Origin: Tritrichomonas foetus
Lineage: Eukaryota; Parabasalia; Tritrichomonadida; Tritrichomonadidae
DNA length: 64,000 nt
Assembly (NCBI GenBank): GCA_001839685.1
Contig: MLAK01001115.1
Coordinates: forward strand, 66,337-130,336
Direction of reading: 5' to 3'
In this document: piece by piece, positions 49,448 through 60,279 of the stretch
How positions within the stretch are numbered: the first letter of the stretch is position 1
Layout of the letters: every line of letters starts with the position of its first letter
Made by a program: the position numbers and the translations under genes
Notes under the pieces: generated by a model
What the model was told of the DNA's origin: nothing
Seen by the model: only the letters and a program-made list of their open reading frames with translations
Databases searched by the model: none

Positions 49448-52400
49448 ATGGCTCGAACAAAATCCACCCCTCGCAGATCCTTTCATATGCAGTATCGTTC
49501 GCCTGGCAAGAACAAAGGAGCTCCAATGTTTTCGATCTTGCAATTTTCGGTCAACTCAACAAAAGAAAAACCAAATTCTCATTTGTCGTTTATTTCCATG
49601 AATCTTAATTTAATGAGTCAAAATGGCTTTTATATCAGCAATATTATCGAGTATATACTTGAAAACGCGCCAAAAGACTTTAAAATAATCGTTGACGGGA
49701 ATGAATATTTTGTCAATAAAATAATTTTACAAATTTCATCAGAAGTAATAAAAACAAAGATAAAAAATGATCCAAAATTATCATTTTATGAAATCCAGAC
49801 TCCGGCATCTTCCAATTTTATTTCCAAATTTGTTAATATATTGAATGGCAAAATTGTAAAAATAGAAAAATCAGAATTTAGAATTTCGAGAAAAATTGCA
49901 AAAGAATTAGCTTTAGATGGATTTCCTCCTTTTATGAAGCCAAAAGATAGAAATTCACCAACAATGCAAAATGTTTATCAGTCTAATGCAAAATATATAA
50001 ATTTAGGAATTTCAAAGCAATCTTTTTTATTGTATCTTTCAGAATGCGAAAAAGATATTGTTATTAAAACGCGAAACAATTCATATAAAGTTCCGTATCT
50101 TGGAGCTATCTGTTCTCCTGTGATAATGGAATTTATAAAAAGTGATAATGAATTAACTGAATATTTTTATGATTTGGAAGATGATAACAAAGAATTTGAA
50201 ATATTGTCAAAATTTATGACAGGACAAGTGTATGATTTAACCCCAAAAAACTTAGAGATTTCATTAAGAATGTCTGAAGATCTTGCAATTACTCCACTTT
50301 TCAATTACATTAAAGATTCAATTGAGGATTTCCAAAAACGAAACGAAAACATTAAGAAATTTGAATACATTATGAATGATGTGAATGAATTACTAGACAA
50401 ATTACTTCACTTGAATAAAAATAATTTTGAAGAAACTCTTTCTTACTTGACCAGTTCAATTTGGTGTCAAGATTCAGAACATGTGAAAGAAATGGCAACA
50501 AATATTCTGTTTGTTTCAACCTTTAAATACAAAATTTTGAATGAACTCTCACTTTTATGCTTAAGACTTGATAATTTACGAGAAGAAATTCCATCACTAA
50601 ATATTTTTAAACCATATATCAAAAAAACTTTATTAGGAAAAGAAAATTCTAGAGTGAATCACTTTGACATGGTTTCTGATACCCATGAATCTCAACAAGC
50701 AAGCAACAACTTCTGTCAGATTATTCTTTATCTGAAAAAAGTGAAATTTTTCACGTCACAAGATCTTTTAGAGATAGTTGGAATTCATGATTTGTTAAAT
50801 AATATATTTTACTATGATCGCAATTCAATTAATCCCAATGTAACCCGTTTTGGACGTGCAAGATTTGGAAATTCTCCAGATTTTTCTTTATCACCAGTAC
50901 AAATTTTTCATGGTACTGAAATTAATGAGGTTTTTCCCGGTGTTTTAAATCATGTTGATAAAACAATAACTCCAGACTTACAGAGATATGTTGAGGGGGT
51001 TCCAGGTTCACTTAGAAATATTATATTTAATGATGATTTATCAGAATTTCAGAGAATTTCATCCTCACCTGAGTTTGAATTCAATCAGACAATTCTATTT
51101 CCAGGATTTTATAATTTTAATTCTTTAAGTCTTATTGAAGTTGCTGCAGTATTAGATTCACCGAAGATTTTTAGATATTTGATTGAAAATAAAGTCGAAG
51201 TTACATGGAAAGCTGTATTTTTAGCAATTGGCTCTTGTAAAGAAATAACTGATGCAATTAAAAATGACATGGATAAAATAATTGAAAAATCACAATCATC
51301 AAAAGAGTCCTTATTTGACATACATAATAATTACTTCAATGAAAATGGTGGATTCAGAAAACATTTAATGACAAAAGGGACAGTAAAAACTTTTTTAAGT
51401 GCTGCAATTTATAAACATGATTATGAAGTAATGACTTCGTTAATACCACGATGTAATAATTTCGAACTTGGTATTACTTGTTTTAATGATTCAATTTTGA
51501 ATAACAACTTTCGTGCTTTTAAAGAAATTCACGAAAATTTAGTTAATTTTTATGGGAAAGACTCTTTAATTCATGCCGCAAACACTCTAATTTATAAACG
51601 CTTTATTGATTTCTTTATATTACTTGCAAATATATTTGGAATCGATAATATTGTTAATAAAAGAATAATAAATCGGGGTAATAGATTCCAAGGGCAATTC
51701 CAAGCTATTAATTTTCTAGATAATACACTATGTGAAAATGTTGCACTTTCAAATTCTATCCGACTTCTAAAATATTTAATCAAAACTATTCCAAAACGGA
51801 TTAAAAACGAAGCAAGTACAATTGCTTCTACAGCAGCACAAGACAAAAACATAGATTTAATAAAATATTGTTTTACTAAATTATATCGTCAACTGAATAA
51901 GGAATTAAAAATAGAAAAAGAAGGAACCAACGCGGAAATTAATGAATTTACATTATCAGAAATAATTAATATCATGCATAATTTATGTAGTCATGACTTT
52001 AATTCTGATGCGCCAAAAATTGTTTATCAAAATAGTAAAATTCCAGATGATTTTATCAAATATTTTATTGAAGTTGCTAGTGGAACAGATGATCTTGAAT
52101 TTGTTTCAGAATTAATTCAAAAACAACTTGAAATTCAACCAAATTCGAGCTTTGAAATCGCTTTTGATAAATCTGTGTTATCAGGACATCTTGAAATGTG
52201 TAGATTAATTGCACAACATCCAATTAGCAATATTGGTTCACTTGATTATTTAAGCACAATTTCAAAATTAATTCGGACAAGTGAATCAAATGAAGATACC
52301 ATTGAAATCTTACGACTTTATTTAACATTTTTATTTAATGATGATTTAAGAGATGCTGTAATTCGAATCTTGATAGAATCCACTTACCTCCAGAAAATCG

Positions 52401-54622
52401 AAATTGCACTTTTTGCTTTAACTTATAACATTGCTTATGGAAACGCATTTGTTATCGCTGCCAAAAATGGAATGATTGAAGTTGTTAGACGTATGGCAGA
52501 AATTGAAAACAATTCTCCAATCTTTATAAATAAAAAACATCCAATTTTCGGAAGCGCTCTTACAGCAGCTTGTGAAGCAGGAAAAATTGAAATTGTTTCA
52601 TTTTTACTCACAATTCCTGGCATAAAATTCAATATTTGTGACAGCTTTGATCGATCACCACTTGATTTGTCAGTCAAAAACCTTCATTATGACATTTTTA
52701 CGCTGCTTCTCAGAACCAATTCCACTTTTCTTCAAACAAACAACGATAAAAAATCGAATGGTGAAGATGAGGATAGAGATGATGAAGCTGAACATGAAAG
52801 AATGCGAAATTTCTATACACAAGAAGATATCAATAAAAGTTTTTATTATTATTGTTGTTCGAATAACCAAAAACCCAATCAAAATAATACTAATGAAATG
52901 AAAAATAAAGAAAATGTTATTAATCAATCTCCAATTTCACCTTCATCTCCAAATTTGTTTAATCTTTTGAGTCCGCCTGGGATTGGAGATATGGAATTTC
53001 GATCATATGAAATTCAAATGTTTACATCAATGTTGAATTGTGGAGTTTCAAATGAAGAATTAATGAATGACTTTCCAAATCTATTCTTTAATAACCATTA
53101 TGGTGGTGTTTTCTTTTACAATCTTCCAGAATCGGAATTACTTGTTCAAAAGGAGGATCCCCGATTTTTTGATATCTTTTTCACTAAAGGTATTTTCCAA
53201 ATTGATTTTGATTTCTACCCATCAAATGAAACATTTCTAATTGCAGCATGTAGGAATAAGCGTGTAGAACTTATTAAAAGACTTCTTAAAGAACCAGATA
53301 CAAACATAAATGCATATGATAAGCATGGAAACACTGCTTTAATTTATGCAGTTATTCAAAACTCTCTTGAAATTGTAAAACTGTTATGTGAAAATGATGA
53401 AATTGATATTAATCATCAAAACTTTTTCAAGAGAAATGCTCTTTCGTTTGCAGCTTGTGGAAACTTTTACGAAATTTTAATTTATTTAATAAATAATCCT
53501 GATTTTGATCCAAATAAATCACTTGTGAATGCAGCTTTAGCTGCTGCAATAATAAATAAACATCAAGAAATTGTGAAAATTCTAATTCAAATTGATTTCA
53601 ACATCAATGCGAAAGTTCAATTTGATGAATTTTGCTGTACTGATCCATTAGTGAGATCAAGGGTGGTTCAGATTCCGAATGTTCGTGCAAGTAGTATTTT
53701 CCAAGTAACAAACAACGACAGACCAAAAAAACAAAAAGAATTTGCAAACTGGTCACTTTTAAAAATTGCTGTTCAGAAACAAGACTTAGAATCGTTGAAT
53801 TTGATTTCACAGCATAAACAATTTCGACGAGAAGAAAGCAATGCTGATTCTGCTCTTGTTTATGCTGCGAAATCTTCAAATTTAGAGATTTTTAAAGCAA
53901 TGCTAGCTATATCAGGGCGCGATGTTAATTTTGTATATAAAAAGGAAAGTTTGCTTTGTGTAACAACTTATCATAATTCTGAAAATATTCTTAAATATAT
54001 CATTAAATGTGATGATTTCGATCCAATCTTATCAAATACCAATACTGCTTTTTATACTGCAATTATAAGTCAGCCTTACAAAATAGTTAAGAAGATTTCA
54101 CATATCAAAGGAATCGAAATAAATGGGAAATGCCCAAAAATGCCACCGCATATTGTAAATCGACTAAACGGTCAATTATTAAATGGAACTTTAGAAGGAA
54201 TGACTCCTTTGGCTATTGCTGCAATTAATTCACCAGATATCGTTAAGCTTTTATTAAAACATCCGGATATTGATGTCAATTGTCGCAATTCAGATGGCTC
54301 CACTCCAATTTTCAATGCTTTACAAAATCCAGTGTCCTTGGATCTCCTTTTAAAGGATAAAAGAATTGATATAAATGCACAAGATAATAATGGAAGAACC
54401 CTTTTAATGACAATGGCAATGCACAGGCAAGTTCAATTTGCGTTTACAATTCTTGCACGAGATGATGTCGATTTGACCCTTGTTGATCATGAAGGAAAGA
54501 ATGTAATAAATTATTCAAATCCCTCAATGGAGAATGTAGATATAAAAACGTTAACCTGGAAAGAAGTGGCAGAAATTATGCTCCAGTCTGTCTATAATCA
54601 ACCAATGCTTCTTGACTATTGA
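49448..54622 (+). CDS. BTB-like/ankyrin-repeat protein with H3-tail-like N-terminus
   Basis: A 1724-residue protein. The first residues, ARTKSTPRRS after the initiator Met, match the histone H3 tail ARTKQTARKS at seven of ten positions. Residues about 65-150 and 180-290 look like two BTB/POZ-related modules (DFKIIVDGNEYFVNKIILQ and following; DIVIKTRNNSYKVPYLGAI). The remainder is ankyrin-type repeats, degenerate at 520-1080 and clearer at 1270-1400 and 1570-1700 (for example GNTALIYAVIQNSLEIVKLL and GSTPIFNALQNP). A low-complexity N/K/E insertion sits at about 1100-1175. Ankyrin giants are abundant in trichomonads; their partners are unknown. The start is the first in-frame ATG; a later Met (MQYRSP) would remove the H3-like tail. 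Confidence 0.88.
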   Translation: MARTKSTPRRSFHMQYRSPGKNKGAPMFSILQFSVNSTKEKPNSHLSFISMNLNLMSQNGFYISNIIEYILENAPKDFKIIVDGNEYFVNKIILQISSEVIKTKIKNDPKLSFYEIQTPASSNFISKFVNILNGKIVKIEKSEFRISRKIAKELALDGFPPFMKPKDRNSPTMQNVYQSNAKYINLGISKQSFLLYLSECEKDIVIKTRNNSYKVPYLGAICSPVIMEFIKSDNELTEYFYDLEDDNKEFEILSKFMTGQVYDLTPKNLEISLRMSEDLAITPLFNYIKDSIEDFQKRNENIKKFEYIMNDVNELLDKLLHLNKNNFEETLSYLTSSIWCQDSEHVKEMATNILFVSTFKYKILNELSLLCLRLDNLREEIPSLNIFKPYIKKTLLGKENSRVNHFDMVSDTHESQQASNNFCQIILYLKKVKFFTSQDLLEIVGIHDLLNNIFYYDRNSINPNVTRFGRARFGNSPDFSLSPVQIFHGTEINEVFPGVLNHVDKTITPDLQRYVEGVPGSLRNIIFNDDLSEFQRISSSPEFEFNQTILFPGFYNFNSLSLIEVAAVLDSPKIFRYLIENKVEVTWKAVFLAIGSCKEITDAIKNDMDKIIEKSQSSKESLFDIHNNYFNENGGFRKHLMTKGTVKTFLSAAIYKHDYEVMTSLIPRCNNFELGITCFNDSILNNNFRAFKEIHENLVNFYGKDSLIHAANTLIYKRFIDFFILLANIFGIDNIVNKRIINRGNRFQGQFQAINFLDNTLCENVALSNSIRLLKYLIKTIPKRIKNEASTIASTAAQDKNIDLIKYCFTKLYRQLNKELKIEKEGTNAEINEFTLSEIINIMHNLCSHDFNSDAPKIVYQNSKIPDDFIKYFIEVASGTDDLEFVSELIQKQLEIQPNSSFEIAFDKSVLSGHLEMCRLIAQHPISNIGSLDYLSTISKLIRTSESNEDTIEILRLYLTFLFNDDLRDAVIRILIESTYLQKIEIALFALTYNIAYGNAFVIAAKNGMIEVVRRMAEIENNSPIFINKKHPIFGSALTAACEAGKIEIVSFLLTIPGIKFNICDSFDRSPLDLSVKNLHYDIFTLLLRTNSTFLQTNNDKKSNGEDEDRDDEAEHERMRNFYTQEDINKSFYYYCCSNNQKPNQNNTNEMKNKENVINQSPISPSSPNLFNLLSPPGIGDMEFRSYEIQMFTSMLNCGVSNEELMNDFPNLFFNNHYGGVFFYNLPESELLVQKEDPRFFDIFFTKGIFQIDFDFYPSNETFLIAACRNKRVELIKRLLKEPDTNINAYDKHGNTALIYAVIQNSLEIVKLLCENDEIDINHQNFFKRNALSFAACGNFYEILIYLINNPDFDPNKSLVNAALAAAIINKHQEIVKILIQIDFNINAKVQFDEFCCTDPLVRSRVVQIPNVRASSIFQVTNNDRPKKQKEFANWSLLKIAVQKQDLESLNLISQHKQFRREESNADSALVYAAKSSNLEIFKAMLAISGRDVNFVYKKESLLCVTTYHNSENILKYIIKCDDFDPILSNTNTAFYTAIISQPYKIVKKISHIKGIEINGKCPKMPPHIVNRLNGQLLNGTLEGMTPLAIAAINSPDIVKLLLKHPDIDVNCRNSDGSTPIFNALQNPVSLDLLLKDKRIDINAQDNNGRTLLMTMAMHRQVQFAFTILARDDVDLTLVDHEGKNVINYSNPSMENVDIKTLTWKEVAEIMLQSVYNQPMLLDY

Positions 54623-54814
54623 TTTTAACAATAGATTTATTTTTTTGTTTTCTTTATAAAAAAGGTAATTTTCTTATTCATTTCCTAATTTTTCCTCATG
54701 TTAACTATCCTTAAATAACCGATGTTTATATTTTAAAATATTCTAGAATCTTAGATTACGCATTCATCATATATTTTGACATCAAATAAAATGTACAGTT
54801 TAAATCAAGAATTT

Positions 54815-56263
54815 TTATTTTTTTTCATCCAACATCCGCAGCATATCATCTCTTAAATTTAAAACAGGAATAGCATCACCAATATAAATTTTCGTCAATC
54901 TTTCTTTTGATTTGACAAGATTTTCACCATATGTATAAAAAATTTCTTTGGTTTCTTCTCGATAGCAGCATGGACAATCACTGTCACTAGGAATCATAAA
55001 CAAACCATTTTTCAGGCAGTTTCCATCATCTTCCTTCACTGTTTTTTCATCAGGAATGATTGGAAACACAGACCACCACTTCCTTTCAGTATCATAAACA
55101 TAAAAGTGTGTCCATGATTGTTGTGCACCACCGAAAACCAAAATGAACTTGTGATTTATTGAAACCATCATTGTTCCACTTGTGGCAGTTGGTGGTTCAA
55201 TCCCAGTTGTGAATACTTCATCAAAAAGATAAGTGTCCATGTTTATTTGCAATAATCCTTGCCTTTTCGTTGAACCAAATACGAATAATTTATTATTTAA
55301 AATCGAATAACTTGGATGGCTTCTTCCAGCAACGAAGCTTCGATGCTTCTCCCAAACAAAAGTTTCCAAATCCAAAACAAATAGCTCAGATTGAGATATG
55401 CAACCATCCCAACCGCCCCACAATAGTAATTTTTTCACTTTTCTTTTAATTTTTCTCTCACTGTTATTTCCAATAGTATTCATAAATTCACTTTTTTCAT
55501 TATTTTGAGTCTCATTTTCATTACTCTGTTTTTCATAGTATGGAACAAAAACAGGATTAATTCTACCTTTTGGTGAATCTTTACCTTTTGTATTTACTGT
55601 TGTCACCTTTCCATCAATGATATCCAAAACATGTAAATCGGAAAAATACTTTTCTTTGAAAACTCCACCAAAAATATACATTTTTCGACCAACAATCAGT
55701 GCACGAGCATTTACTCTTGGTGTTCTCATGTTTTTTGCTATTTGTCTCCATTTGAACGTTTTCAAATCGAGTCCCCAAGCATCATTATAATATATTGAAT
55801 CATTTATCGCGCTTTTCCCATATGCCATAATCAATAAATTAAATTCGGATGAATAAGCATAACAAGTGAACTCTCTGGGCTTTGGTGAAGGTCCTTTAAA
55901 TGAGAGTCGACTCCAGGTTCCAAAGTATGGTAAATTGGTCATCATTTCATATTTATTTCCTTTCTTTTCAGGAATTAAATTTGAATTGACTTCATCCATT
56001 TTACTGTTTTTTCGATTTTTCTTTTTTCTTGATTGTGTTTCATATGTATTGTTTACAAAATAGTCATTATCATTATAAATAGAGGTGATCACTTCATCTC
56101 TATGATCAAGAAATGTTCGAGTTCCTAAATCTGGAACAATGTCTTCACTCTTCCGAAAAGCCTCTTTGGGTGAAATAAGATTTGATGATCCATATGTCCT
56201 TTTCTTGACTTTTTTAGGAGCAGGAGTGCCCGGTAAAGTAGCAGAAGAGGTGAATGCTCCCAT
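54815..56263 (-). CDS. Kelch-repeat protein (copy 1)
   Basis: A 482-residue protein with at least five Kelch blades at about 130-460. Examples are NDAWGLDLKTFKWRQI, GRKMYIFGGVF, LLLWGGWDG, KLFVFGS and FILVFGGAQQSWTHFYVYD. An insertion rich in N, E and K (about 250-275) interrupts the propeller. The N-terminus MGAFTSS fits an N-myristoylation signal and is followed by a basic linker. It is paralogous to the gene at 62105-63295: blade sequences and the closing LNLRDDMLRM block match. Kelch propellers bind other proteins; no further domain is present. Confidence 0.9.
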   Translation of the reverse strand: MGAFTSSATLPGTPAPKKVKKRTYGSSNLISPKEAFRKSEDIVPDLGTRTFLDHRDEVITSIYNDNDYFVNNTYETQSRKKKNRKNSKMDEVNSNLIPEKKGNKYEMMTNLPYFGTWSRLSFKGPSPKPREFTCYAYSSEFNLLIMAYGKSAINDSIYYNDAWGLDLKTFKWRQIAKNMRTPRVNARALIVGRKMYIFGGVFKEKYFSDLHVLDIIDGKVTTVNTKGKDSPKGRINPVFVPYYEKQSNENETQNNEKSEFMNTIGNNSERKIKRKVKKLLLWGGWDGCISQSELFVLDLETFVWEKHRSFVAGRSHPSYSILNNKLFVFGSTKRQGLLQINMDTYLFDEVFTTGIEPPTATSGTMMVSINHKFILVFGGAQQSWTHFYVYDTERKWWSVFPIIPDEKTVKEDDGNCLKNGLFMIPSDSDCPCCYREETKEIFYTYGENLVKSKERLTKIYIGDAIPVLNLRDDMLRMLDEKK

Positions 56264-57572
56264 TGTAATTTATATATTCAATTTTTGAATATTCACAAAA
56301 CTTCAGATACATTAACAAAAAGTTTTCAACTTCCAATTTTTCATTAATAAATTCAATAATTTCATTGCGGAAAATGTGGGTAAATTTGGTTTATATTTTT
56401 TAAAAGTTGCTTTAATAATATAAATTCGAAATATATAATAAGAGAATATATTTTCTTCACTAATAATATAAATAAAATCAATAATTTTAATGTGTAAAGA
56501 AGATATAGTCGACTTTAGTTTTTCCTTACGATAGGATGTATAATTTTTTCAATGTTTTTTTGAGAAGAAAAAGATTTATTGGCAAAACTTTTTCATAAAA
56601 GCCTGGTAATTTATTTACGCAGTGTTATCTCGCTAAAACCAAAATATTTCGCAAATATTTTTGTAAAATAAAGTATATAAAACTATAGTATACTTTTAAT
56701 TTCGTTAAAACACAAAGTGCTTGATATCATTTTTTGGATTACGAATCAAACGAAAAATGATGTTCTATAGACATCTTTCTATAATGAAAATGGTTAATAA
56801 AAGCTTCTTTTCAAATGAATACAGTCAACTCTGTTCCAAATTGGTGACTCATCTTATGATTCTTTTTTCTGGTGTTCAAACGGAATCTTGTTGATTCAAA
56901 TCTATTTTATTATTCCTTTTATTTGATTGTAAAGGTGATACTTAGCATCACAGTTCTAATCAATTTTTTATGATTTTGTTTTTTGAAAAACTTGTTGAGA
57001 TTTTCTTGACAAGTTATATTAGTGTTATCCTGTATGTATAAAGTTTAAATAGAATATAAAATCATTTTAATTTGTATCAATGAGGAATTTCAAATTTGGA
57101 ACTCAACTCATGATTAATATTCATTATTATTTGTCAGCCTAATAGGTACCTTGCCTAAGAAGTAAGCTGCTTATAGAACTATATATTATTTTCGAAGATC
57201 AACTCACCTTTTTCATAAAAATAAGCTGATGTGATTTATTTCAATTTGGATCAAAAATTCAATTGGAGAAATGAAGTGAATCACACAAATATGATAAAAG
57301 ATTTCGGTGATTATTCTAGATTATTGTTCTTTATATCTTTGTTCTTCTCCTTTTATCGCTTTATTCACAATGCTTATTGAAAAAATTACCATATTATTTT
57401 ATCCTTTCGACAACCAAAGTGACTAAACCCTCTTATCTTCAGTAAATATACTCTTCTTCAACAAAATTATATATTATTTTTTCAAAGGACGACACATTTT
57501 TTTAAAAACTTCAGTTGTGTAAAATGAAAATTACAAAGGAATTGAGAGTTCATTCATTTATTACATCACATA
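56264..57572. other. long divergent intergenic region
   Basis: 1.3 kb, AT-rich, with AACTTTTTC at 56586-56594 and a TCACA initiator candidate at 57566-57570. No gene is seen. Confidence 0.45.
57566..57570 (+). promoter_or_regulatory. Inr-like TCACA of the GH2 gene
   Basis: TCACA ends two bases before the ATG at 57573 and matches TCA(+1)Y(A/T). Confidence 0.45.
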
Positions 57573-59135
57573 ATGCTTCTCGAATCTCAAGATACCGATA
57601 GTTATATCGATTTAGATGTTAAAGAAGAAGGGTTAACTAGAAGGCCTTTCATGAAGAAATTGTTAATTGGTTTGGGAATTTTCGCTTTAGTATCTGTGAT
57701 TACTATTGGAATTGTAATGATTCCGAAGACTAATGTACAAAAAACTCTCTTTTCTTCACACTCTCAAGCAAATGGACCAAGAACATACATCCCTCTTGAT
57801 ATATGGAATTTCACAAAAGATATTAAAGATGTTGGAACAGGTGCCGTTTTTACAATTGACAAACCACACCTTTGGAATGGAAGGGCTGATCCATTTTTGT
57901 ATACTGCTTATGTTGAAGTGTTTATTGGAAGTGAAGTAAGCGATATAATATCGCATGATTTCGGTTTTCGAACGATGGCAATTTCCAGAGAAGGATTCTT
58001 TTTAAATGATGAAAAGGTGAGATTGAATGGTGTGAATCGTCATCAAGACAGGCAAGATAAAGGCTGGGCAGTTTCCAGCGAAAATGAAATTGAAGATTTT
58101 GATCTTATTTATGAAATGGGTGCAAATGCAATTAGATTAGCTCATTATCAGCAAAATGAATCAGTATTTGAAATATGTAATCGAAAAGGATTTATCGTTT
58201 GGGTTGAAGTTCCATTTATTCAAAGGTTTATGAATACAAGAAAATCAACTGATAACATTATGAATCAATACATTGAACTTATTAAGCAGAATTTCAATCA
58301 TCCATGTATTGCAATGTGGGGAACCATGAATGAACTTGCATTTGATGGTCATGAATCTGAAGAACTTACAGCTGTCAGCAATATGTCACTAATTGCGCAT
58401 GTATTGGATCCTACAAGATTAACAACTGGTGCCATAACACCTAATTTCAAATCAACTGATGAACTACCAAATATTCCTGATGTGAATGGTTGGAATTTTT
58501 ATTATGGATGGTATTATGGAGAAATATCAGATGTGTCTTCAGTAATTGATAACTTATTAAAAGAAGTGTCATTCCATCCAATGTCCATTTCTGAATATGG
58601 TGCTGATGCCAACATCAAATATCATTCAGAAAATCCTAAAGCTAAAGATTACTCTGAAGAATATCAGACACTCCTTCACATGAAAACATATGAAATTTTC
58701 TTAACAAAGAAGATTTGGGGAACTTTCATTTGGAACATGTTTGAATTTGCTGTTGACTCAAGAGATGAAGGTGGTGTTAAAGGAAGAAACAATAAAGGTA
58801 TGGTTACATATGATAGAAAGATAAAGAAAGATGCCTACTATTATTATATAGCAATGTGGAGTGAAGATCCATTCGTTTACGTGAGTGGAAAAAGATTCCA
58901 TGATCGAGCGGTTGATAACATCAAATTCTATGTTTTCAGCAATCAAAAAGATCTCAAAGTTTACTTAAATGATGAAATTATTGCAACAGAAACGAATTTC
59001 ACAAATTATAAGGAATATTCAGTAACTTTGAATAAAGGAGTTAACATTGTGAAAACCATTTCTGGTGATCTTGAAGACTCCTCAGAATTTGAGAGAGTTA
59101 CAAAAGAAAATCCAAGTTACCGATGTCCTAATTGA
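57573..59135 (+). CDS. membrane-anchored GH2 glycosidase, lacking N-terminal sugar-binding domain
   Basis: A 520-residue glycoside hydrolase family 2 protein of the beta-galactosidase/beta-glucuronidase type. Residues about 29-50 are a membrane helix preceded by basic residues, so a type II orientation is likely. The tail end of the Ig-like domain (PHLW.GRADPFLYTAYVEV) follows at about 95-120, then the TIM barrel with FGFRT, NGVNRHQD, the acid/base in GTMNE (E254) and the nucleophile in SEYG (E341). A small beta domain closes the chain. Typical GH2 enzymes carry about 200 more residues of jelly-roll domain before the Ig domain; here a short linker replaces it. Bacterial origin by gene transfer is plausible for this enzyme class in trichomonads. 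Confidence 0.9.
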   Translation: MLLESQDTDSYIDLDVKEEGLTRRPFMKKLLIGLGIFALVSVITIGIVMIPKTNVQKTLFSSHSQANGPRTYIPLDIWNFTKDIKDVGTGAVFTIDKPHLWNGRADPFLYTAYVEVFIGSEVSDIISHDFGFRTMAISREGFFLNDEKVRLNGVNRHQDRQDKGWAVSSENEIEDFDLIYEMGANAIRLAHYQQNESVFEICNRKGFIVWVEVPFIQRFMNTRKSTDNIMNQYIELIKQNFNHPCIAMWGTMNELAFDGHESEELTAVSNMSLIAHVLDPTRLTTGAITPNFKSTDELPNIPDVNGWNFYYGWYYGEISDVSSVIDNLLKEVSFHPMSISEYGADANIKYHSENPKAKDYSEEYQTLLHMKTYEIFLTKKIWGTFIWNMFEFAVDSRDEGGVKGRNNKGMVTYDRKIKKDAYYYYIAMWSEDPFVYVSGKRFHDRAVDNIKFYVFSNQKDLKVYLNDEIIATETNFTNYKEYSVTLNKGVNIVKTISGDLEDSSEFERVTKENPSYRCPN

Positions 59136-59361
59136 GTAAATAGTAGTATGTCTTAAGACTTTAAAAATTGTTGTAAATTTTAGAGATGATATCAAATTCG
59201 ATTTTTTGTTCCCCTTGTAGGATAATTGAAAAAGTGAAAAATCGTAAATATCAATAACTTTTTCTATATTTATTTTATCTAATTATTCAATTTAAGATCA
59301 TATATCTAATGAATTTTTTATTTGAATATTCACTTCACATTTTTATCAAAAAACAAAGAAA

Positions 59362-60279
59362 ATGGAAACATTTCCACGATTTGGACTTGGAACATTTTTG
59401 TCTGAGCCAGGACTGACACGAGAAGCTGTTAGGTGCGCCATTGAAGATGCTGGTTATCGAAATTTAGATTGTGCCTGGGTCTATGGAAATGAAGCTGAAG
59501 TAGGTGAAGCATTACATGATCTTTTTGAAAGAAAAGTTGTAAAAAGAGAAGAAATTTGGGTAACATCAAAGCTTTGGTGTAATGCACATCATCGTGAGGA
59601 TGTTGAGCCACAATGTAGAGAAACATTGAAGAATTTACAACTTGATTATCTTGACTTATATTTAGTCCACTTCCCAGTTGCTTTCCAAAAAGTTGAAGGC
59701 AACCCAACACCAATCATTGATGGTAAAGTTCTTGTTGATGAAACTGTCTCTGTTATAGAAACATGGATAGCAATGCAAGAACTTGTAAAGAAAGGATTAG
59801 TCAAAAGAATTGGTGTCTCGAATTTCAATATAGAATTAATGGAAAAAATGAGATTCCACCCGGATATTACAATCCAACCATATACAAATCAAGTTGCTTG
59901 CAATCTTTACATGCAACAAGAAGCGTTAATTGATTATTGTAAAAAACGAAATATTATTGTTACAGCTCACACAGCAATTGGAAGGCCTCCTGATACAGTT
60001 GGTGAGCCAGTTTTACTTGAAGATGAAGAACTTGTGAAAGTTGCTAATTAATTAAATGTTCCACCAGCAAATGTTGCTATTAAATTCTTGATTTCACTTT
60101 CACCAAATGTTGTCGTTCTAGTGAAAAGCACAACACGCGAAAGAATCATCTCAAATAATAAGTTAGATTTCGAACTTACTGAAGATCAAATAAATAGATT
60201 GAAGAAGCGAGAAAGATGCTACAGATATAAAAACCTGAAGAAGAGATGGGATATTGATGTTTTTGGTGATGGATGGTAA
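59362..60279 (+). pseudogene. aldo-keto reductase interrupted by one in-frame stop
   Basis: The frame encodes an aldo-keto reductase of normal length (305 codons) except for a TAA at codon 230 (60049-60051). Before it lie the catalytic residues: D and Y in NLDCAWVYGNEAE, K in VTSKLW and H in LVHFP, and later GVSNFN and QPYTNQV. After it the same frame resumes with NVPPANVAIKFLIS, then VKSTTRERIISNN, the NADPH-phosphate binding block, and a normal C-terminus. A product ending at the stop (229 residues) would lose the cofactor site and should be inactive. The rest of the frame shows no decay, so the lesion is recent, or is a sequencing error. An AACTTTTTC motif lies 98 bases upstream. Confidence 0.85.
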
